A DNA stretch of 64,000 nucleotides from an uncultured Halomonas sp. (GCF_947490095.1 NZ_CANLFS010000003.1:1-64000); one strand, 5' to 3'; counted from the stretch's first letter, positions 1 through 10,267 are shown. The notes: generated from the letters alone by a model not told the origin. Translations and numbers: made by a program.

Positions 1-162
1 CTCATGGCGACGTTCCAGTAGTGGCGGCATGCTGAGAGTATCTCACGGCGTTATCGAAAACCCGACAGACTGCTAGGCGAGCTCACCCGATCCGTGCCGG
101 CCGTAAGCTGGCCCCTGAACCGGGCAACAATAGCCGGACAACAATAACCGGAGGACGTCACC
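1..162. other. 5' flank of malE; no gene recognised
   Basis: No open frame here has recognisable protein character. The stretch probably carries the malE promoter, because the malE ribosome site starts at about 150, but I could not pick a confident -35/-10 pair. The transporter ATPase malK is not in this window and could lie to the left. Confidence 0.4.
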
Positions 163-1353
163 ATGACCCCATCACGCCACCACCTGCTGCTCCCCCTGGT
201 CGCCGCCACCCTGGGCGCCGGCCTGTCCCTGCCCGCCGTGGCCTTCGATGCCGACAAGCTGACCGTCTGGATGGGCGACAACAAGGGGCCGGAGGGCATC
301 CGCGAGGTCGGCCGCCGGTTCACCGCCGACACCGGGGTCGAGGTGGAGATCGTCCATCCCGACAACCTCACCGACCGCTTCCAGCAGGCCGCGGGCAGCG
401 GACAGGGGCCGGATATCGTGATCTGGGCCCATGACCGCCTGGGCGAGTGGGCCCAGAGCGGGCTGCTGATGCCGCTCTCCCCGAGCGACGACTTCCGTGG
501 CCGCTACTTCGACTTCACCTGGGGCGCCACCCTGTGGAACGGCGAGACCTACGGCTACCCGATCTCCGTGGAGTCGCTGGGGCTGATCTACAACAAGGCG
601 CTCGTCGACGAGGCCCCGGAGAGCTTCGCCGAACTGATGGCGCTGGATGCCGAGCTGGCCGAGCAGGGCAGGAAGGCGATCCTCTTCGACTACAGCGAGC
701 CCTACTACGGCTGGACCCTGCTGGCGGCCAACGGCGGCTACCCCTTCCGCCAGACCGAGTCTGGCTTCGACGTCAGCGACATCGGGGTCAACAACGCGGG
801 GGCCCTGCAGGGCGCCGAGCTGCTGCGCGAGCTGATCGAGCGGGACGTGGTGCCCCGCGGCACCGACTACAGCGTGATGGATACCCGCTTCAATCGCGGC
901 GAGGTCGCCACCATGATCAGCGGGCCCTGGGCCTGGGGCAACCTGGAGCGCAGCGGGATCGACTACGGCGTGGCCCTGCTGCCCAGGGTGGGCGACGAGC
1001 GCGCCAGGCCGATGTTCGGCGTCACGACTGCGATGATCAACGCCGCCACGCCCAACGACTTCCTGGCGGTGGAGTTCCTCGAGCACTACCTGCTCGACGA
1101 GGCGGGGCTGCGCACCTTCAACGGCGACGGCACCCTGGGCGCGGTGGCCCATGAAGCCTACCAGCGGGAGCTGGCGGAGAACCCCGCTATCGCCGCCACC
1201 CTGGCCAACGCCGAGATCGGCATGCCGATGCCCAACATCCCCGAGATGGGCGCCTTCTGGGCCGCCATGGAGCCGGCGCTGCAGAACATCGGCAGCGGCC
1301 GCCAGACCCCGCAGGAGGCGCTGGACGCCGCCGCCCGCCGCATGCGCCAGTAA
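163..1353 (+). CDS. malE: Maltose/maltodextrin ABC transporter, periplasmic binding protein MalE
   Basis: Periplasmic solute receptor that delivers malto-oligosaccharides to the MalFG membrane channel. The 396-residue protein starts with a Sec signal peptide (basic MTPSRHH, hydrophobic core, cleavage near PAVA-FDAD). The mature start KLTVWMGDNKG, the GPDIVIWAHDRLGEWAQSGLL block and the C-terminal NIPEMGAFW region are typical of MalE. The start is supported by GGAGG shortly upstream. It is the first gene of a three-gene set with malF (59 bases on) and malG. The maltose assignment rests on family resemblance; another alpha-glucoside, such as trehalose or sucrose, is possible. Confidence 0.9.
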   Translation: MTPSRHHLLLPLVAATLGAGLSLPAVAFDADKLTVWMGDNKGPEGIREVGRRFTADTGVEVEIVHPDNLTDRFQQAAGSGQGPDIVIWAHDRLGEWAQSGLLMPLSPSDDFRGRYFDFTWGATLWNGETYGYPISVESLGLIYNKALVDEAPESFAELMALDAELAEQGRKAILFDYSEPYYGWTLLAANGGYPFRQTESGFDVSDIGVNNAGALQGAELLRELIERDVVPRGTDYSVMDTRFNRGEVATMISGPWAWGNLERSGIDYGVALLPRVGDERARPMFGVTTAMINAATPNDFLAVEFLEHYLLDEAGLRTFNGDGTLGAVAHEAYQRELAENPAIAATLANAEIGMPMPNIPEMGAFWAAMEPALQNIGSGRQTPQEALDAAARRMRQ

Positions 1354-1412
1354 GCCGACTCACCACCCCGGCCGGCGGGCCTCCCGTCGGCCGCTCCCGC
1401 AGGACACTCGAC

Positions 1413-2990
1413 ATGTACACCACCAACGCCTCCCGGGGGCTGCCGCGACACCGGTCGCGCCATCTCAGGGAACGCTACGCCCGCTGGGCGGCCCGCGCCC
1501 TGGTCGCCGCCCTGGTCGTGGGCCTGATGTGGCTGGTCGTCGCCTTCCACCTCAACGGCCAATGGATGTTCGCGCTGCTCTTCCTGGTGCTGGGCACCGC
1601 CCTGGCGGTGGTCTTCACCCGCCGCAGCCTGATGAGCCACCGCTACATCTTCCCCGCCGTGGCCGGCCTCGGCGTCTTCGTGATCTTCCCGCTGATCTAC
1701 ACCTTCGGCATCAGCTTCAGCAACTACAGCTCGAGCAACCTGCTCAGCGAGGAGCGGGTCCGCGCGCAGCTCCTCTCGCGCACCTATCAGGAGGAGGGCG
1801 CCGCCTTCGGCTTCTCGCTGCACCGCGAGGGCGAGCTCGTCAGGCTCTACCTGGAAGCCGAGGGCGGCCCGACCGGGGAAGGCGCCAAGCGCTTCATGAG
1901 CCCGCCGCTTAACCTGGCCAACCGGGAGGAGCGCCGGATCGGCGTCCAGCCCGCCGACCGGGCCCCGGCTGCCGAACCGCTTGCGATGGGCGAGGTGATC
2001 GCCGCCCGCGGCGCCCTGCAGGGACTGCGCCTGGTCACCCCCGAGGGCCTCGAGCTGCGCATGTCGGGGCTGCGCCATTTCGCCCCGATGCTCGACCGCT
2101 ACGAGGCCCGCGACGACGGCAGCCTGTTCGACCACCGCGACGACCGGGTGCTGACGCCGGACCAGCAGATCGGCTTCTTCGTCACCGACGACGGCGAGAC
2201 CATCACCCCGGGGTGGCCGGTGGCGGTCGGCCTGGACAACTACACCCGGATCTTCGCCGACCCGGACATCCGCGGCCCCTTCCTGCAGATCTTCGTCTGG
2301 ACCTTCGCCTTCGCCGGGCTGACCGTGCTGTTCACCCTGGCGGTGGGCTTCGTGCTGGCCGCCCTGCTGCAGTGGGATCAGCTGCGCGGCAAGGCGATCT
2401 ACCGCACGCTGCTGATCCTGCCCTACGCGGTACCCGCCTTCATCTCGATCCTGATCTTCAAGGGGATGTTCAACCAGCACTTCGGCGAGGTGAACATGAT
2501 CCTCGACGGCCTGTTCGGCATTCGCCCGGAGTGGTTCACCGCCCCCTGGCTGGCCCGCACGATGCTGCTGGTGGTCAACACCTGGCTCGGCTACCCCTAC
2601 ATGCTGCTGCTGTGCATGGGGCTGATCCAGTCGATCCCGCGGGACCTCTTCGAAGCCTCGGCGGTGGACGGCGGCGGTCCGCTCACCAACCTGTTCCGGA
2701 TCACCCTGCCGCTGATCATCAGGCCACTGACGCCCCTGCTGATCGCCGCCTTCGCCTTCAACTTCAACAACTTCGTCCTGATCGCCCTGCTCACCGGCGG
2801 TAACCCGGACATCCTCGGCGCCAGCACGCCGGCGGGCACCACCGACCTGCTGGTCAGCTACACCTACCGCATCGCCTTCCAGGATGCCGGCCAGAACTTC
2901 GGCCTGGCCGCCGCCATCGCCACCCTGATCTTCCTGCTGGTGGCCGGCCTGTCGCTGCTCAACCTGCGGCTGTCCAGGGTCAAGGTCTGA
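1413..2990 (+). CDS. malF: Maltose-type ABC transporter permease MalF
   Basis: Inner-membrane permease subunit that pairs with MalG to form the sugar channel. The 525-residue length matches MalF, which carries an extra periplasmic P2 domain. Here about residues 100-275 form a hydrophilic insert between early membrane helices (about 30-100) and the core transport helices (from about 280). The coupling EAA loop is visible as EASAVDGGGPLTNLFRITLP near residue 415, the contact site for the ATPase. The start follows an AGGA-type site. The gene lies between malE and malG with short spacers, so the three are almost surely one transcript. Confidence 0.9.
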   Translation: MYTTNASRGLPRHRSRHLRERYARWAARALVAALVVGLMWLVVAFHLNGQWMFALLFLVLGTALAVVFTRRSLMSHRYIFPAVAGLGVFVIFPLIYTFGISFSNYSSSNLLSEERVRAQLLSRTYQEEGAAFGFSLHREGELVRLYLEAEGGPTGEGAKRFMSPPLNLANREERRIGVQPADRAPAAEPLAMGEVIAARGALQGLRLVTPEGLELRMSGLRHFAPMLDRYEARDDGSLFDHRDDRVLTPDQQIGFFVTDDGETITPGWPVAVGLDNYTRIFADPDIRGPFLQIFVWTFAFAGLTVLFTLAVGFVLAALLQWDQLRGKAIYRTLLILPYAVPAFISILIFKGMFNQHFGEVNMILDGLFGIRPEWFTAPWLARTMLLVVNTWLGYPYMLLLCMGLIQSIPRDLFEASAVDGGGPLTNLFRITLPLIIRPLTPLLIAAFAFNFNNFVLIALLTGGNPDILGASTPAGTTDLLVSYTYRIAFQDAGQNFGLAAAIATLIFLLVAGLSLLNLRLSRVKV

Positions 2991-3005
2991 AAAGGAGATA
3001 CCGTC

Positions 3006-3896
3006 ATGGCTATGGTTCAACCCCGCTCGATCCGTGCCCGGCGGCTTGCCGCCCACCTGGCGCTGCTCGGCTTCGTGTCGCTGATCGTCTTCCCGCTGCT
3101 GCTGGTGATCTCGATCTCCTTCCGCGAGGGCAACTTCGCCAGCGGCAGCCTGATTCCCGAGCGCTTCTCGCTGGAGCACTGGGCCCTGGCCTTCGGCATC
3201 CCCTGGGAGCGGGCCGACGGCAGCGTGGTCCAGCCCCCCTTCCCGGTGCTGCTGTGGCTGTGGAACTCGGTGAAGGTCGCGCTGGTGTCGTCGCTGCTGA
3301 TCCTGGCGCTCGCCACCACCAGCGCCTACGCCTTCGCGCGCATGCGCTTCCGCGGCAAGGCGCCGATCCTCAAGGGCATGCTGATTTTCCAGATGTTCCC
3401 GGCGGTGCTCTCGCTGGTGGCACTCTATGCGCTGTTCGATCGCCTGGGCCAGCTGGTGCCCTGGCTGGGCATCAACACCCATGGCGCCCTGATCGTCGCC
3501 TCGCTGGGGGCGGTGGCCCTGCACATCTGGACCATCAAGGGCTACTTCGAATCCATCGACGGTTCCCTGGAGGAGGCCGCCATGGTCGACGGCGCCAGCA
3601 CCTGGCAGGCCTTCCGCTACATCCTGCTGCCGCTGTCGGTGCCGATCCTGATGGTGGTCTTCATCCTCGCCTTCGTGATGAGCATCATGGAGTACCCCAT
3701 GGCCTCGGTGCTGCTGGTCGACGAGCACAAGCTGACGCTCGCCGTGGGGGCCCAGCAGTACCTGGCCGACCACAACCAGCGCTGGGGCAACTTCGCCGCC
3801 GCCGCGGTGCTCTCGGGCCTGCCCATCACCGTGGCCTTCCTGGTCTGCCAGCGCTGGATCATCGGCGGTCTCACCGCTGGCGGCGTGAAAGGCTAG
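3006..3896 (+). CDS. malG: Maltose-type ABC transporter permease MalG
   Basis: Second permease subunit of the maltose-type importer. It has 296 residues and six predicted membrane segments. The EAA coupling loop reads [21 protein letters not shown] at about residues 190-210. A strong AAAGGAGAT site precedes the ATG, 15 bases after malF stops, so translation is probably coupled. The gene ends just before an intrinsic terminator, which closes the operon. No ATPase follows, so MalK must be encoded elsewhere or upstream of the window. Confidence 0.9.
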   Translation: MAMVQPRSIRARRLAAHLALLGFVSLIVFPLLLVISISFREGNFASGSLIPERFSLEHWALAFGIPWERADGSVVQPPFPVLLWLWNSVKVALVSSLLILALATTSAYAFARMRFRGKAPILKGMLIFQMFPAVLSLVALYALFDRLGQLVPWLGINTHGALIVASLGAVALHIWTIKGYFESIDGSLEEAAMVDGASTWQAFRYILLPLSVPILMVVFILAFVMSIMEYPMASVLLVDEHKLTLAVGAQQYLADHNQRWGNFAAAAVLSGLPITVAFLVCQRWIIGGLTAGGVKG

Positions 3897-3926
3897 TTTC
3901 CTCGCCCTGAGCGAAGCGCTGCTCGC

Positions 3927-3953
3927 CCCCGGCCATCCTGGCCGGGGTTTTCT
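3927..3953 (+). terminator. Intrinsic terminator of malEFG
   Basis: Perfect 9-bp stem CCCCGGCCA / TGGCCGGGG with a TCC loop, followed by TTTTCT. It lies 30 bases after the malG stop and reads in the same direction. Confidence 0.85.
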
Positions 3954-3976
3954 CGTGACGAGGCATGGGAGGCGAC

Positions 3977-4008
3977 GACGCCCCGTGCGCTCTCGCGCCC
4001 GGGGCGTC
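3977..4008 (-). terminator. Hairpin after the usp gene, possible terminator
   Basis: GACGCCCC and GGGGCGTC form an 8-bp stem just beyond the 3' end of the minus-strand usp gene. No T-run follows on that strand, so it may only be a 3'-end stabilising hairpin. Confidence 0.4.
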
Positions 4009-4033
4009 GGGTCGAAACTGGGAGGGAGTCGCC

Positions 4034-4888
4034 TCAGCGCAGCAGCAGCACGGGCACCTTCGCACGGCGCAGCATCTCGGTGGTGGTGCTGCCCACCAGC
4101 AGGTGGCGGATGCGCGAGTGGCCGTAGGCGCCCATCACCAGCAGGTCGATGCCCTTCTCCTCCTGGTAGGTGCGCAGGGTCGCCTCCACCTCGCCGGCGC
4201 GGATGGCGCCCTCGGCCGCGTGGCCGGCGTCGCGCAGGGTCTTGAGTGCCCAGTCGAGCTGGGAGCGGTTATCGCCGGTCTCGGCGCCGACAATCACCAC
4301 ATGCACCGGCACGCCCTCGAACAGCGGGCTCTTGGCCAGGACCTCTACTCCCTTGCGGGTGGTCTTGCTGCCGTCGAAGGCGATCAGCGCCTTCTCGGGC
4401 CGGCTGAAGACATGGGGCACCATCAGGATCGGCCGGTGAAAACCGCGCACCACCCGCTCCAGGTTGGAGCCCAGATGGCCGCTGTCCTGGTGCGCGGTCT
4501 CGCCACGCTTCCCCACCACCAGCAGGCGGATGTCGTCCTGCAGCTCCTCCAGGGTCTCGACCAGAGTGCCGTTGCGATGGCGGCCGGCGGGCTCGTCAAC
4601 ACCGCCTTCGACGGCTCGCTCCCGGGCCGCCTTGAGCATCAGCCGGCCCCGCTCCTGGGTCACCTTGGCACGCTTTTCCTCCAGCTGGGCCAGTTCCTCC
4701 AGCAGATGCTCGCGGGAGCCCAGGCCAATGTTGCCGGAGAGGTCGGTCTCGGCGACCTGGGGATGATTGTCGTTGACATGCAGGAAGGTCAGCGGCGCTC
4801 CCAGCGCCCGGCTTGCCCAGGCGGCATAGTCACACACGCCTTCCGAGAACTTCGAGCCGTCGATGGCGGCCATTACCTGTTCGGTCAT
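4034..4888 (-). CDS. Tandem-domain universal stress protein (UspA family)
   Basis: Cytoplasmic stress protein of 284 residues made of two Usp folds in tandem (about 1-145 and 150-284). The second domain keeps the ATP-binding signature G-x2-G-x9-G-S/T, visible as GAYGHSRIRHLLVGSTT near the C-terminus; the first domain lacks a clear copy. The start codon lies one base after the stop of the upstream sulP gene, and its GGGAGGA ribosome site is inside the last codons of sulP. The two are therefore translationally coupled. A role in sensing energy state for the anion transporter is inference. Confidence 0.88.
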   Translation of the reverse strand: MTEQVMAAIDGSKFSEGVCDYAAWASRALGAPLTFLHVNDNHPQVAETDLSGNIGLGSREHLLEELAQLEEKRAKVTQERGRLMLKAARERAVEGGVDEPAGRHRNGTLVETLEELQDDIRLLVVGKRGETAHQDSGHLGSNLERVVRGFHRPILMVPHVFSRPEKALIAFDGSKTTRKGVEVLAKSPLFEGVPVHVVIVGAETGDNRSQLDWALKTLRDAGHAAEGAIRAGEVEATLRTYQEEKGIDLLVMGAYGHSRIRHLLVGSTTTEMLRRAKVPVLLLR

Positions 4889-4889
4889 A

Positions 4890-6377
4890 TCAGTGTCCTC
4901 CCATTAATTTCTCGACGGCCTCGGGGTCATCATGCACCGCATAGCGGTCGACAATGGTGGCGCTCGCCTCGTTGAGGCCGAGCAACTCCACCTCGGAGCC
5001 CTCGCGGCGGAACTTGATCACGATGCGGTCCAGGGCCTGTACGGCGGTGATGTCCCAGAAGTGGGCGCGAGACAGGTCGATGGTGACTCGCTCCACGGCC
5101 TCCTTGAAGTCGAAGGCCTTGGCGAAGCGCTCGGAGGAGGCGAAGAAAACCTGACCGACGACCCGATAGGTCCGCTGGCCCTCCTGCGGCGTCTCGACGC
5201 CGACGTAGAGGATATTGCCCACCTTGTTGGCGAAGTTCATGGCGGCAAGCAAGACGCCGACGAAGACGCCGATCGCCAGGTTATGGGTCCCGACGGTCAC
5301 CGCCACGGTCGCCAGCATGACCATATTGGTGCTCATGGGGTGCTTCTTGAGGTCCTTGATGGAGCTCCAGCTGAAGGTACCGATGGATACCATGATCATG
5401 ACCGCCACCAGGGCCGCCATGGGAATCTGCGATACCCAGTCGGCCAGGAATACCACCATCAGCAGCAGTACCACGCCGGCGATCAGGGTGGAGAGGCGCG
5501 TCCGCCCCCCCGACTTGATATTGATCACCGACTGGCCAATCATCGCGCACCCCGCCATGCCGCCGAGCAGGCCGGTGCCGATATTGGCCAGGCCCTGGCC
5601 CTTGCACTCGCGGTTCTTGTCGCTGGGGGTATCGGTCAGGTCATCGACGATGGTGGCGGTCATCATCGACTCGAGCAGGCCCACCACGGTGAGCATGATC
5701 GAGTACGGCAGGATGATCATCAGCGTCTCGAGGGTGAGCGGCACCTGGGGCCACAGGAAGACCGGCAGGGTATCGGGCAGCTCGCCCATGTCACCCACGG
5801 TGCGGATCTCCATGCCGGTGAGCAAATAGACCGCGGTGAGTACCAGAATGCACACCAGCGGAGACGGAATCGACTTGCCGATTTTCGGCAGATAGGGGAA
5901 TCCATAGATGATCGCCAGTCCCGCGGCCGTCATGGCATACACATGCCAGGTGACGCCGGTAAGCTCGGGCAACTGGGCCATGAAGATCAGGATCGCCAGG
6001 GCGTTGACGAAGCCGGTGACCACCGAGCGCGAGACGAAACGCATCAGATCGGCCAGGCGCAGATAGCCAGCGAGGATCTGCAAGACCCCGGTCAGCAGGG
6101 TGGCGGCCAGCAGGTACTGCAGGCCATGCTCCTTGACCAGGGTCACCATCAGCAGCGCCATGGCCCCGGTGGCCGCCGAGATCATGCCCGGCCGGCCGCC
6201 GGCGAAGGCAATGATCACCGCCATGGAGAAAGACGCGTAGAGCCCAATCTTGGGGTCGACCCCGGCGATGATCGAGAAGGCAATCGCCTCGGGAATCAGC
6301 GCCAGGGCGACGACGATACCCGCCAGGGTGTCGCCCTTGAGATTGGAGAACCAGCTCTGTTTCATCGTTGCGTACAT
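4890..6377 (-). CDS. SulP-family inorganic anion transporter with STAS domain
   Basis: Inner-membrane SulP (SLC26-like) transporter of 495 residues. The N-terminal core (about 10-385) holds the hydrophobic helices, with the conserved opening [20 protein letters not shown] and the [20 protein letters not shown] segment of the substrate site. The C-terminal STAS domain (about 395-495) includes [12 protein letters not shown]. Members move sulfate, bicarbonate or C4-dicarboxylates; the partner Usp gene and the short form are common in bicarbonate/sulfate-type members, but the substrate cannot be read from sequence. The start could be MYATMKQS or the internal MKQS. It is a distant paralogue of the SulP protein at 39990-41735. 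Confidence 0.88.
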   Translation of the reverse strand: MYATMKQSWFSNLKGDTLAGIVVALALIPEAIAFSIIAGVDPKIGLYASFSMAVIIAFAGGRPGMISAATGAMALLMVTLVKEHGLQYLLAATLLTGVLQILAGYLRLADLMRFVSRSVVTGFVNALAILIFMAQLPELTGVTWHVYAMTAAGLAIIYGFPYLPKIGKSIPSPLVCILVLTAVYLLTGMEIRTVGDMGELPDTLPVFLWPQVPLTLETLMIILPYSIMLTVVGLLESMMTATIVDDLTDTPSDKNRECKGQGLANIGTGLLGGMAGCAMIGQSVINIKSGGRTRLSTLIAGVVLLLMVVFLADWVSQIPMAALVAVMIMVSIGTFSWSSIKDLKKHPMSTNMVMLATVAVTVGTHNLAIGVFVGVLLAAMNFANKVGNILYVGVETPQEGQRTYRVVGQVFFASSERFAKAFDFKEAVERVTIDLSRAHFWDITAVQALDRIVIKFRREGSEVELLGLNEASATIVDRYAVHDDPEAVEKLMGGH

Positions 6378-6566
6378 GCTGCGGTCCAGTCAGGGATAAG
6401 TGAATAGGGGCTGTCGTCGACGGATGACTGCAGGGAGGACAGCAATCACGAGCAGGAAGATACGCCGACATCGTGCTGATATCGAGCGATGACGCCGCGA
6501 AGACGGCGACATCGACGAAGAATATGAGGAGACAGGTGCTTTGTAGGCGCGGGATTCTAGCAGAGC

Positions 6567-7514
6567 CTATGCTGCACTGCACCCCGGACGCCGGGCCCGC
6601 TCGACCCGGCGGTCGACCAGCCCCTTGAGCAGCAGGCTACCCAACACCAAGGCCCCGCCGGCAAAGGCCGCCGGCGACGGGCGCTCGCCGAGCAGCCACC
6701 AGATCCAGAGCGTGCCCACCACGACTTCCAGCAGCATCAGCAGTCCCACCTCGGCGGCCGGCAGGTAGAGCGGCCCACGCTGCAGCAGCGTGAACCCTAG
6801 CGGCAGCAGCCCCAGGCAGAGCACCAACAGCCATATCAGGGTGTGGCCGGATGGCAGTGTCATGCCGGGGCCCGCCAGACCATAGAGCGCCGCCGCGGCC
6901 GCCACGATGATCCCCGCCAGGGTGAGCATGGGGCTCATGTCGACACCCTGGCGCGTCCGGCAGAGGGTAAAGTTGGCCGCCATCGCCGTGGCGGCCAGCA
7001 GGGCAAAGGCGTTGCCCCGCCAGGAACCGACTCCCGCGTCGTCCAGGGCGATCAGCGCAATTCCCACCAGACAGGCCAGAATGGCCAGCCAGGTGCGCCG
7101 AGGCAAACGCTCCTGGAGGAAAACTCGTGACAGCAGCGCGGCGATCAACGGCGCCCCGGCCAGGATCATCAACACATTCCCTCCCCGGGTGTACTGGTTG
7201 CCGAGCACGAAGCCGAGAGTCGAGAAACTGAACAGCAATGCCACCCCGATGCCGGTCCAGCCGCAGCGACGATAGGCCGCTGCCGCACCGCGGCCATGAC
7301 GGGCGACGACAATCGCGAGAAATCCCAGGGCGGTAAGCAGCCCACGCCACACCAGAATCTCGGCGTCGGGAAGACCGATCATCTTGATCAGCAGCGCATC
7401 GGGAGAAATCAGCAGCACACCGGCGCCGGTCAGCACCAGCCCCTGCTGGCGACGAGTCAGATGAGAAAGTGTCAAGGCAACCTCATGATCAACCTGGGCG
7501 CCCCAGAGTGCCAC
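6567..7514 (-). CDS. EamA/DMT-superfamily transporter
   Basis: Inner-membrane exporter-type protein of the drug/metabolite transporter superfamily, 315 residues, with ten hydrophobic segments arranged as two EamA repeats (about 20-150 and 165-300). The second repeat ends in LLEVVVGTLWIWWLLGERPSPAAFAGGALVLGSLL, a typical EamA repeat end. The start is uncertain: the ATG at 7514 has a weak ribosome site, and a TTG about 12 codons later follows GAGG. Substrate unknown; metabolite or amino-acid export is the family norm. Confidence 0.8.
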   Translation of the reverse strand: MALWGAQVDHEVALTLSHLTRRQQGLVLTGAGVLLISPDALLIKMIGLPDAEILVWRGLLTALGFLAIVVARHGRGAAAAYRRCGWTGIGVALLFSFSTLGFVLGNQYTRGGNVLMILAGAPLIAALLSRVFLQERLPRRTWLAILACLVGIALIALDDAGVGSWRGNAFALLAATAMAANFTLCRTRQGVDMSPMLTLAGIIVAAAAALYGLAGPGMTLPSGHTLIWLLVLCLGLLPLGFTLLQRGPLYLPAAEVGLLMLLEVVVGTLWIWWLLGERPSPAAFAGGALVLGSLLLKGLVDRRVERARRPGCSAA

Positions 7515-7537
7515 GGCTCGCCGGCCGTGGCACGAGG

Positions 7538-8335
7538 TCAGACCGCATCATCGCTGTCGCCGGATGCCTGGCGGGCACGCGCCGACGTGGATTCCTTCAT
7601 ATGCTTGAAGGCCTCCATGATATCCATGGGCAGTGGGAAGACGATGGTGGAGGCGTTCTTGTTGCTCATGTCGCTCATGGTCTGCAGATAGCGCAGCTGC
7701 AGTGCGGCAGAGTTCTCGGTCATGACGTTGGCGGCCTCCACCAGCTTGCGCGAGGCCTGCAACTCGCCCTCGGCGTGGATCACCTTGGCGCGGCGCTCGC
7801 GTTCGGCCTCGGCCTGGCGGGCGATGGCGCGGATCATGCTCTCGTCGAGGTCGACATGCTTGATCTCCACGTTGGCCACCTTGATGCCCCAGCCCTCGGC
7901 GGAGCTGTCGATGATCTCCTGGATATCGTCGTTGAGCTTGTCGCGCTCGGAGAGCATCTCATCGAGGTCGTGCTTGCCGAGCACCGAGCGCAGGGTGGTC
8001 TGGGCCAGCTGACTGGTGGCCATGGTGAAGTTCTCCACCTGGATGATCGCCTTTTCGGGGTCCACCACGCGGAAATAGAGCACGGCGTTGACCTTCACGG
8101 TGACGTTGTCCTGGGAGATCACATCCTGTTCGGGCACATCCATGGTGACCACCCGCAGATCCACCACCTGCATCTTCTGAATCGCCGGGATGATGATGAT
8201 CAACCCCGGCCCCTTGACCGACTGAAAGCGCCCCAGAAAGAACACCACGCCACGCTTGTACTCCGGCAGGATCCGGATCGAGGCGGCGAGCAGTATCACC
8301 ACCAGCACGACGGGCACGAGATAGGAAATCAGCAT
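7538..8335 (-). CDS. Slipin / stomatin-like SPFH-domain protein
   Basis: Membrane-anchored SPFH protein of 265 residues. One N-terminal membrane segment ([18 protein letters not shown]) is followed by the SPFH domain (about 20-200) with the stomatin signature block [18 protein letters not shown] and a coiled-coil region rich in ERERRAK. Slipins form oligomers in membrane microdomains and work with NfeD proteases, which cleave their C-terminal end in archaeal homologues. I chose the ATG at 8335 because AAGGAG lies 8 bases upstream; a longer in-frame start 12 codons earlier lacks this. The nfeD gene lies 41 bases upstream in the same direction, the usual pairing. Confidence 0.9.
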   Translation of the reverse strand: MLISYLVPVVLVVILLAASIRILPEYKRGVVFFLGRFQSVKGPGLIIIIPAIQKMQVVDLRVVTMDVPEQDVISQDNVTVKVNAVLYFRVVDPEKAIIQVENFTMATSQLAQTTLRSVLGKHDLDEMLSERDKLNDDIQEIIDSSAEGWGIKVANVEIKHVDLDESMIRAIARQAEAERERRAKVIHAEGELQASRKLVEAANVMTENSAALQLRYLQTMSDMSNKNASTIVFPLPMDIMEAFKHMKESTSARARQASGDSDDAV

Positions 8336-8376
8336 GGTTGCCACTCCTTCAACGATTGGCCGGCGGCGCATCCCGC

Positions 8377-9861
8377 CTACCGGTCTGCCTTGTTCTTGCC
8401 TTGTACGGACGACGCCAGCGGCATGACCTCCAGGGTCAGGCCATTCAGCGCGGTAACCCGCACCGCCTGGCCCCGGACCACCGGCTCGACGCTGTGGGCA
8501 CTCCAGCGCTCGCCCATCAGGCGCACATGGCCGCGGCCGGCAAAGCCCTCCAGCGCGACGGCCTCGCTGCCCACGAGCCCTTCCTGGCCGGTGCGGGCAC
8601 GCCGTCGGCGCAGGCCGGCGAAGCGCAGCAGCACCCAGAGCATCAGCGCCGAGGCAATCAACGCCACGCCGCCGATCAGCGGCAGCGAGAGTCTCAGATT
8701 TTCCGCGTCCATGAGAATCACCGAACCGATCACGAAGGCGGCGATGCCGCCGAATCCGAGGATGCCGAAGCTGGGCATCAGCGCCTCGCCCACGATCAAT
8801 GCCAGCCCCACCAGAATCAACGCCAGGCCGGCGTAGTTCACCGACAACACCTGAAAGGCGTACAGTGCAAGCACCAGGCAGATGATGCCAATGGTGCCCG
8901 GCACCAGGCTGCCCGGGTTAGCGAGCTCGAAGATCAGGCCGTAGAAGCCGATGATCATCAGGAAGTAGGCGACATTGGGGTCGGTGATCACCGACAGCAG
9001 CCGGGTGCGCCAGTCGGGATCGACGCGCTGAATGGCAAGGCCCGCCGTGGCCAGGGAACGCTCACCGTCTTCCATCACCACGGTGAGGCCGTCGAGCCGT
9101 GCCAGCAATTCGTCGATGTCGCGGGCCACCACATCGATGACATGCTTCTCGAGCGCCGCCTCGGCGGTAAGGTTGACCGCCTCACGCACCGCGGCCTCGG
9201 CCCAGTCGGCATTGCGCCCATGCCGCTCGGCCAGACTACGAATATAGGCCACGGCATCCTCGAGCACCTTGCGCTCCATGGCGGTCTCGCCACGCCGTGG
9301 GGCCTTTTCACCATCCTCCTCGGCGGTACTCACCTCACCGGGAGCGCCCTGCGTCTCGGAGGGCTCGCCCTTGCCACTGTCTTCCTGCCGTGCCCCGTCG
9401 TCACCCAGGCCCGGCAGCCCTCCCCCGCCCAACTGCACCGGCGTTGCCGAACCGAGATGGGTCGACGGCGCCATGGCAGCCACGTGGCTGGCATAGAGCA
9501 GATACGTACCCGCGCTGGCCGCTCGGGCCCCCGCCGGCGTCACGTAAAAGGCTACCGGCACCTCGGAGGCAAGCATGGCCTGGATCATGTCACGCATGGC
9601 GGCATCGAGCCCGCCGGGTGTATCCATCTCCACCACCACCAGCTCGACATCCGCCTCGGCGGCATGCTCCAGGCCACGCTGAAAGTAGTCGCTGGTGGCC
9701 GGGCCGATGGCGCCCTGAATGCTCATCACCTGTACGCTACGCTCATTCTCCCGGGGCTGGCCCTGTGCCTGGAGCACCAGCAGAAATGCCCCCAGCACCA
9801 GACAGGTCAGGCTAATCAGCATCACCACACGCCTGAAAGACAGAGCAGGCAACGTCTTCAT
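8377..9861 (-). CDS. NfeD-family membrane-bound ClpP-class serine protease
   Basis: Long-form NfeD protein of 494 residues: signal or membrane anchor (about 10-32), ClpP-like protease domain (about 40-245), four or five membrane helices (about 270-405) and a C-terminal OB-fold NfeD domain (about 425-485). The catalytic serine is visible in [10 protein letters not shown] (Ser116) and the likely lysine in [16 protein letters not shown] (Lys198), as in archaeal 1510-N proteases. Between them sits a hydrophilic low-complexity insert (about 143-192) rich in Gly, Asp and Glu that the family usually lacks. Start chosen at the ATG with GGAGAGG upstream. Partner of the adjacent slipin; presumed to process it or other membrane proteins. 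Confidence 0.88.
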   Translation of the reverse strand: MKTLPALSFRRVVMLISLTCLVLGAFLLVLQAQGQPRENERSVQVMSIQGAIGPATSDYFQRGLEHAAEADVELVVVEMDTPGGLDAAMRDMIQAMLASEVPVAFYVTPAGARAASAGTYLLYASHVAAMAPSTHLGSATPVQLGGGGLPGLGDDGARQEDSGKGEPSETQGAPGEVSTAEEDGEKAPRRGETAMERKVLEDAVAYIRSLAERHGRNADWAEAAVREAVNLTAEAALEKHVIDVVARDIDELLARLDGLTVVMEDGERSLATAGLAIQRVDPDWRTRLLSVITDPNVAYFLMIIGFYGLIFELANPGSLVPGTIGIICLVLALYAFQVLSVNYAGLALILVGLALIVGEALMPSFGILGFGGIAAFVIGSVILMDAENLRLSLPLIGGVALIASALMLWVLLRFAGLRRRRARTGQEGLVGSEAVALEGFAGRGHVRLMGERWSAHSVEPVVRGQAVRVTALNGLTLEVMPLASSVQGKNKADR

Positions 9862-9966
9862 GGCCACCTCTCCTGAGGGGTAAACGACCTGAGGGTCCGC
9901 CACGCCGGAAGAATGCCGTACCCATGATAGTCAGGGTAGCAGGCCGCCTCACTGGTGGAATAATAG

Positions 9967-10176
9967 AAGACCGGCGAACAGACGGCGTTACTGCCCTTCG
10001 ACCTGGATCATTTCAAGCCGGCCACCGCCAGTATCGGCGTCGGCCACTTTCAAGCGGGTGACAAGACCGTGGATGACATCCTGGCCCGCGCCGATGCCGC
10101 CAGCTATTGCGCCAAGCAGGACGGCCGCAATCGAGTCATTACCGACGAGGACGAGCCCCAGCCTGGCACCGGTTAA
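9967..10176 (+). pseudogene. Remnant of a GGDEF (diguanylate cyclase) gene with internal deletion
   Basis: An open frame without a credible start reads LLPFDLDHFKP, then immediately ATASIGVGHFQAGDKTVDDILARADAA, then YCAKQDGRNRV and a TAA stop at 10174. In intact GGDEF domains DLDHFK is followed by about 70 residues including the GG(D/E)EF loop before SIGVA. Here that centre is missing and the flanks are joined in frame, so the catalytic loop is gone. The surrounding 9862-10267 interval holds nothing else I can recognise. I judge it a decayed 3' part of a diguanylate cyclase gene, not a working gene. Confidence 0.8.
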
Positions 10177-10267
10177 CCAGGCGCCAGTCTGGAGCGTACC
10201 AAGGGATTGCGCCCGAGACCCCGACGGCAGCTGTTATCTCGCAGGAGAGAGCCGCTAGAGGAGGGGG

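Noticed and set aside
1158..3773. Very long open frame opposite malE-malF-malG (871 codons, minus strand).
   Set aside because: Its translation is compositionally biased (Gln, His, Glu, Gly, Arg) and matches no family, while the plus strand encodes a clear transporter. It arises from high GC and codon bias.
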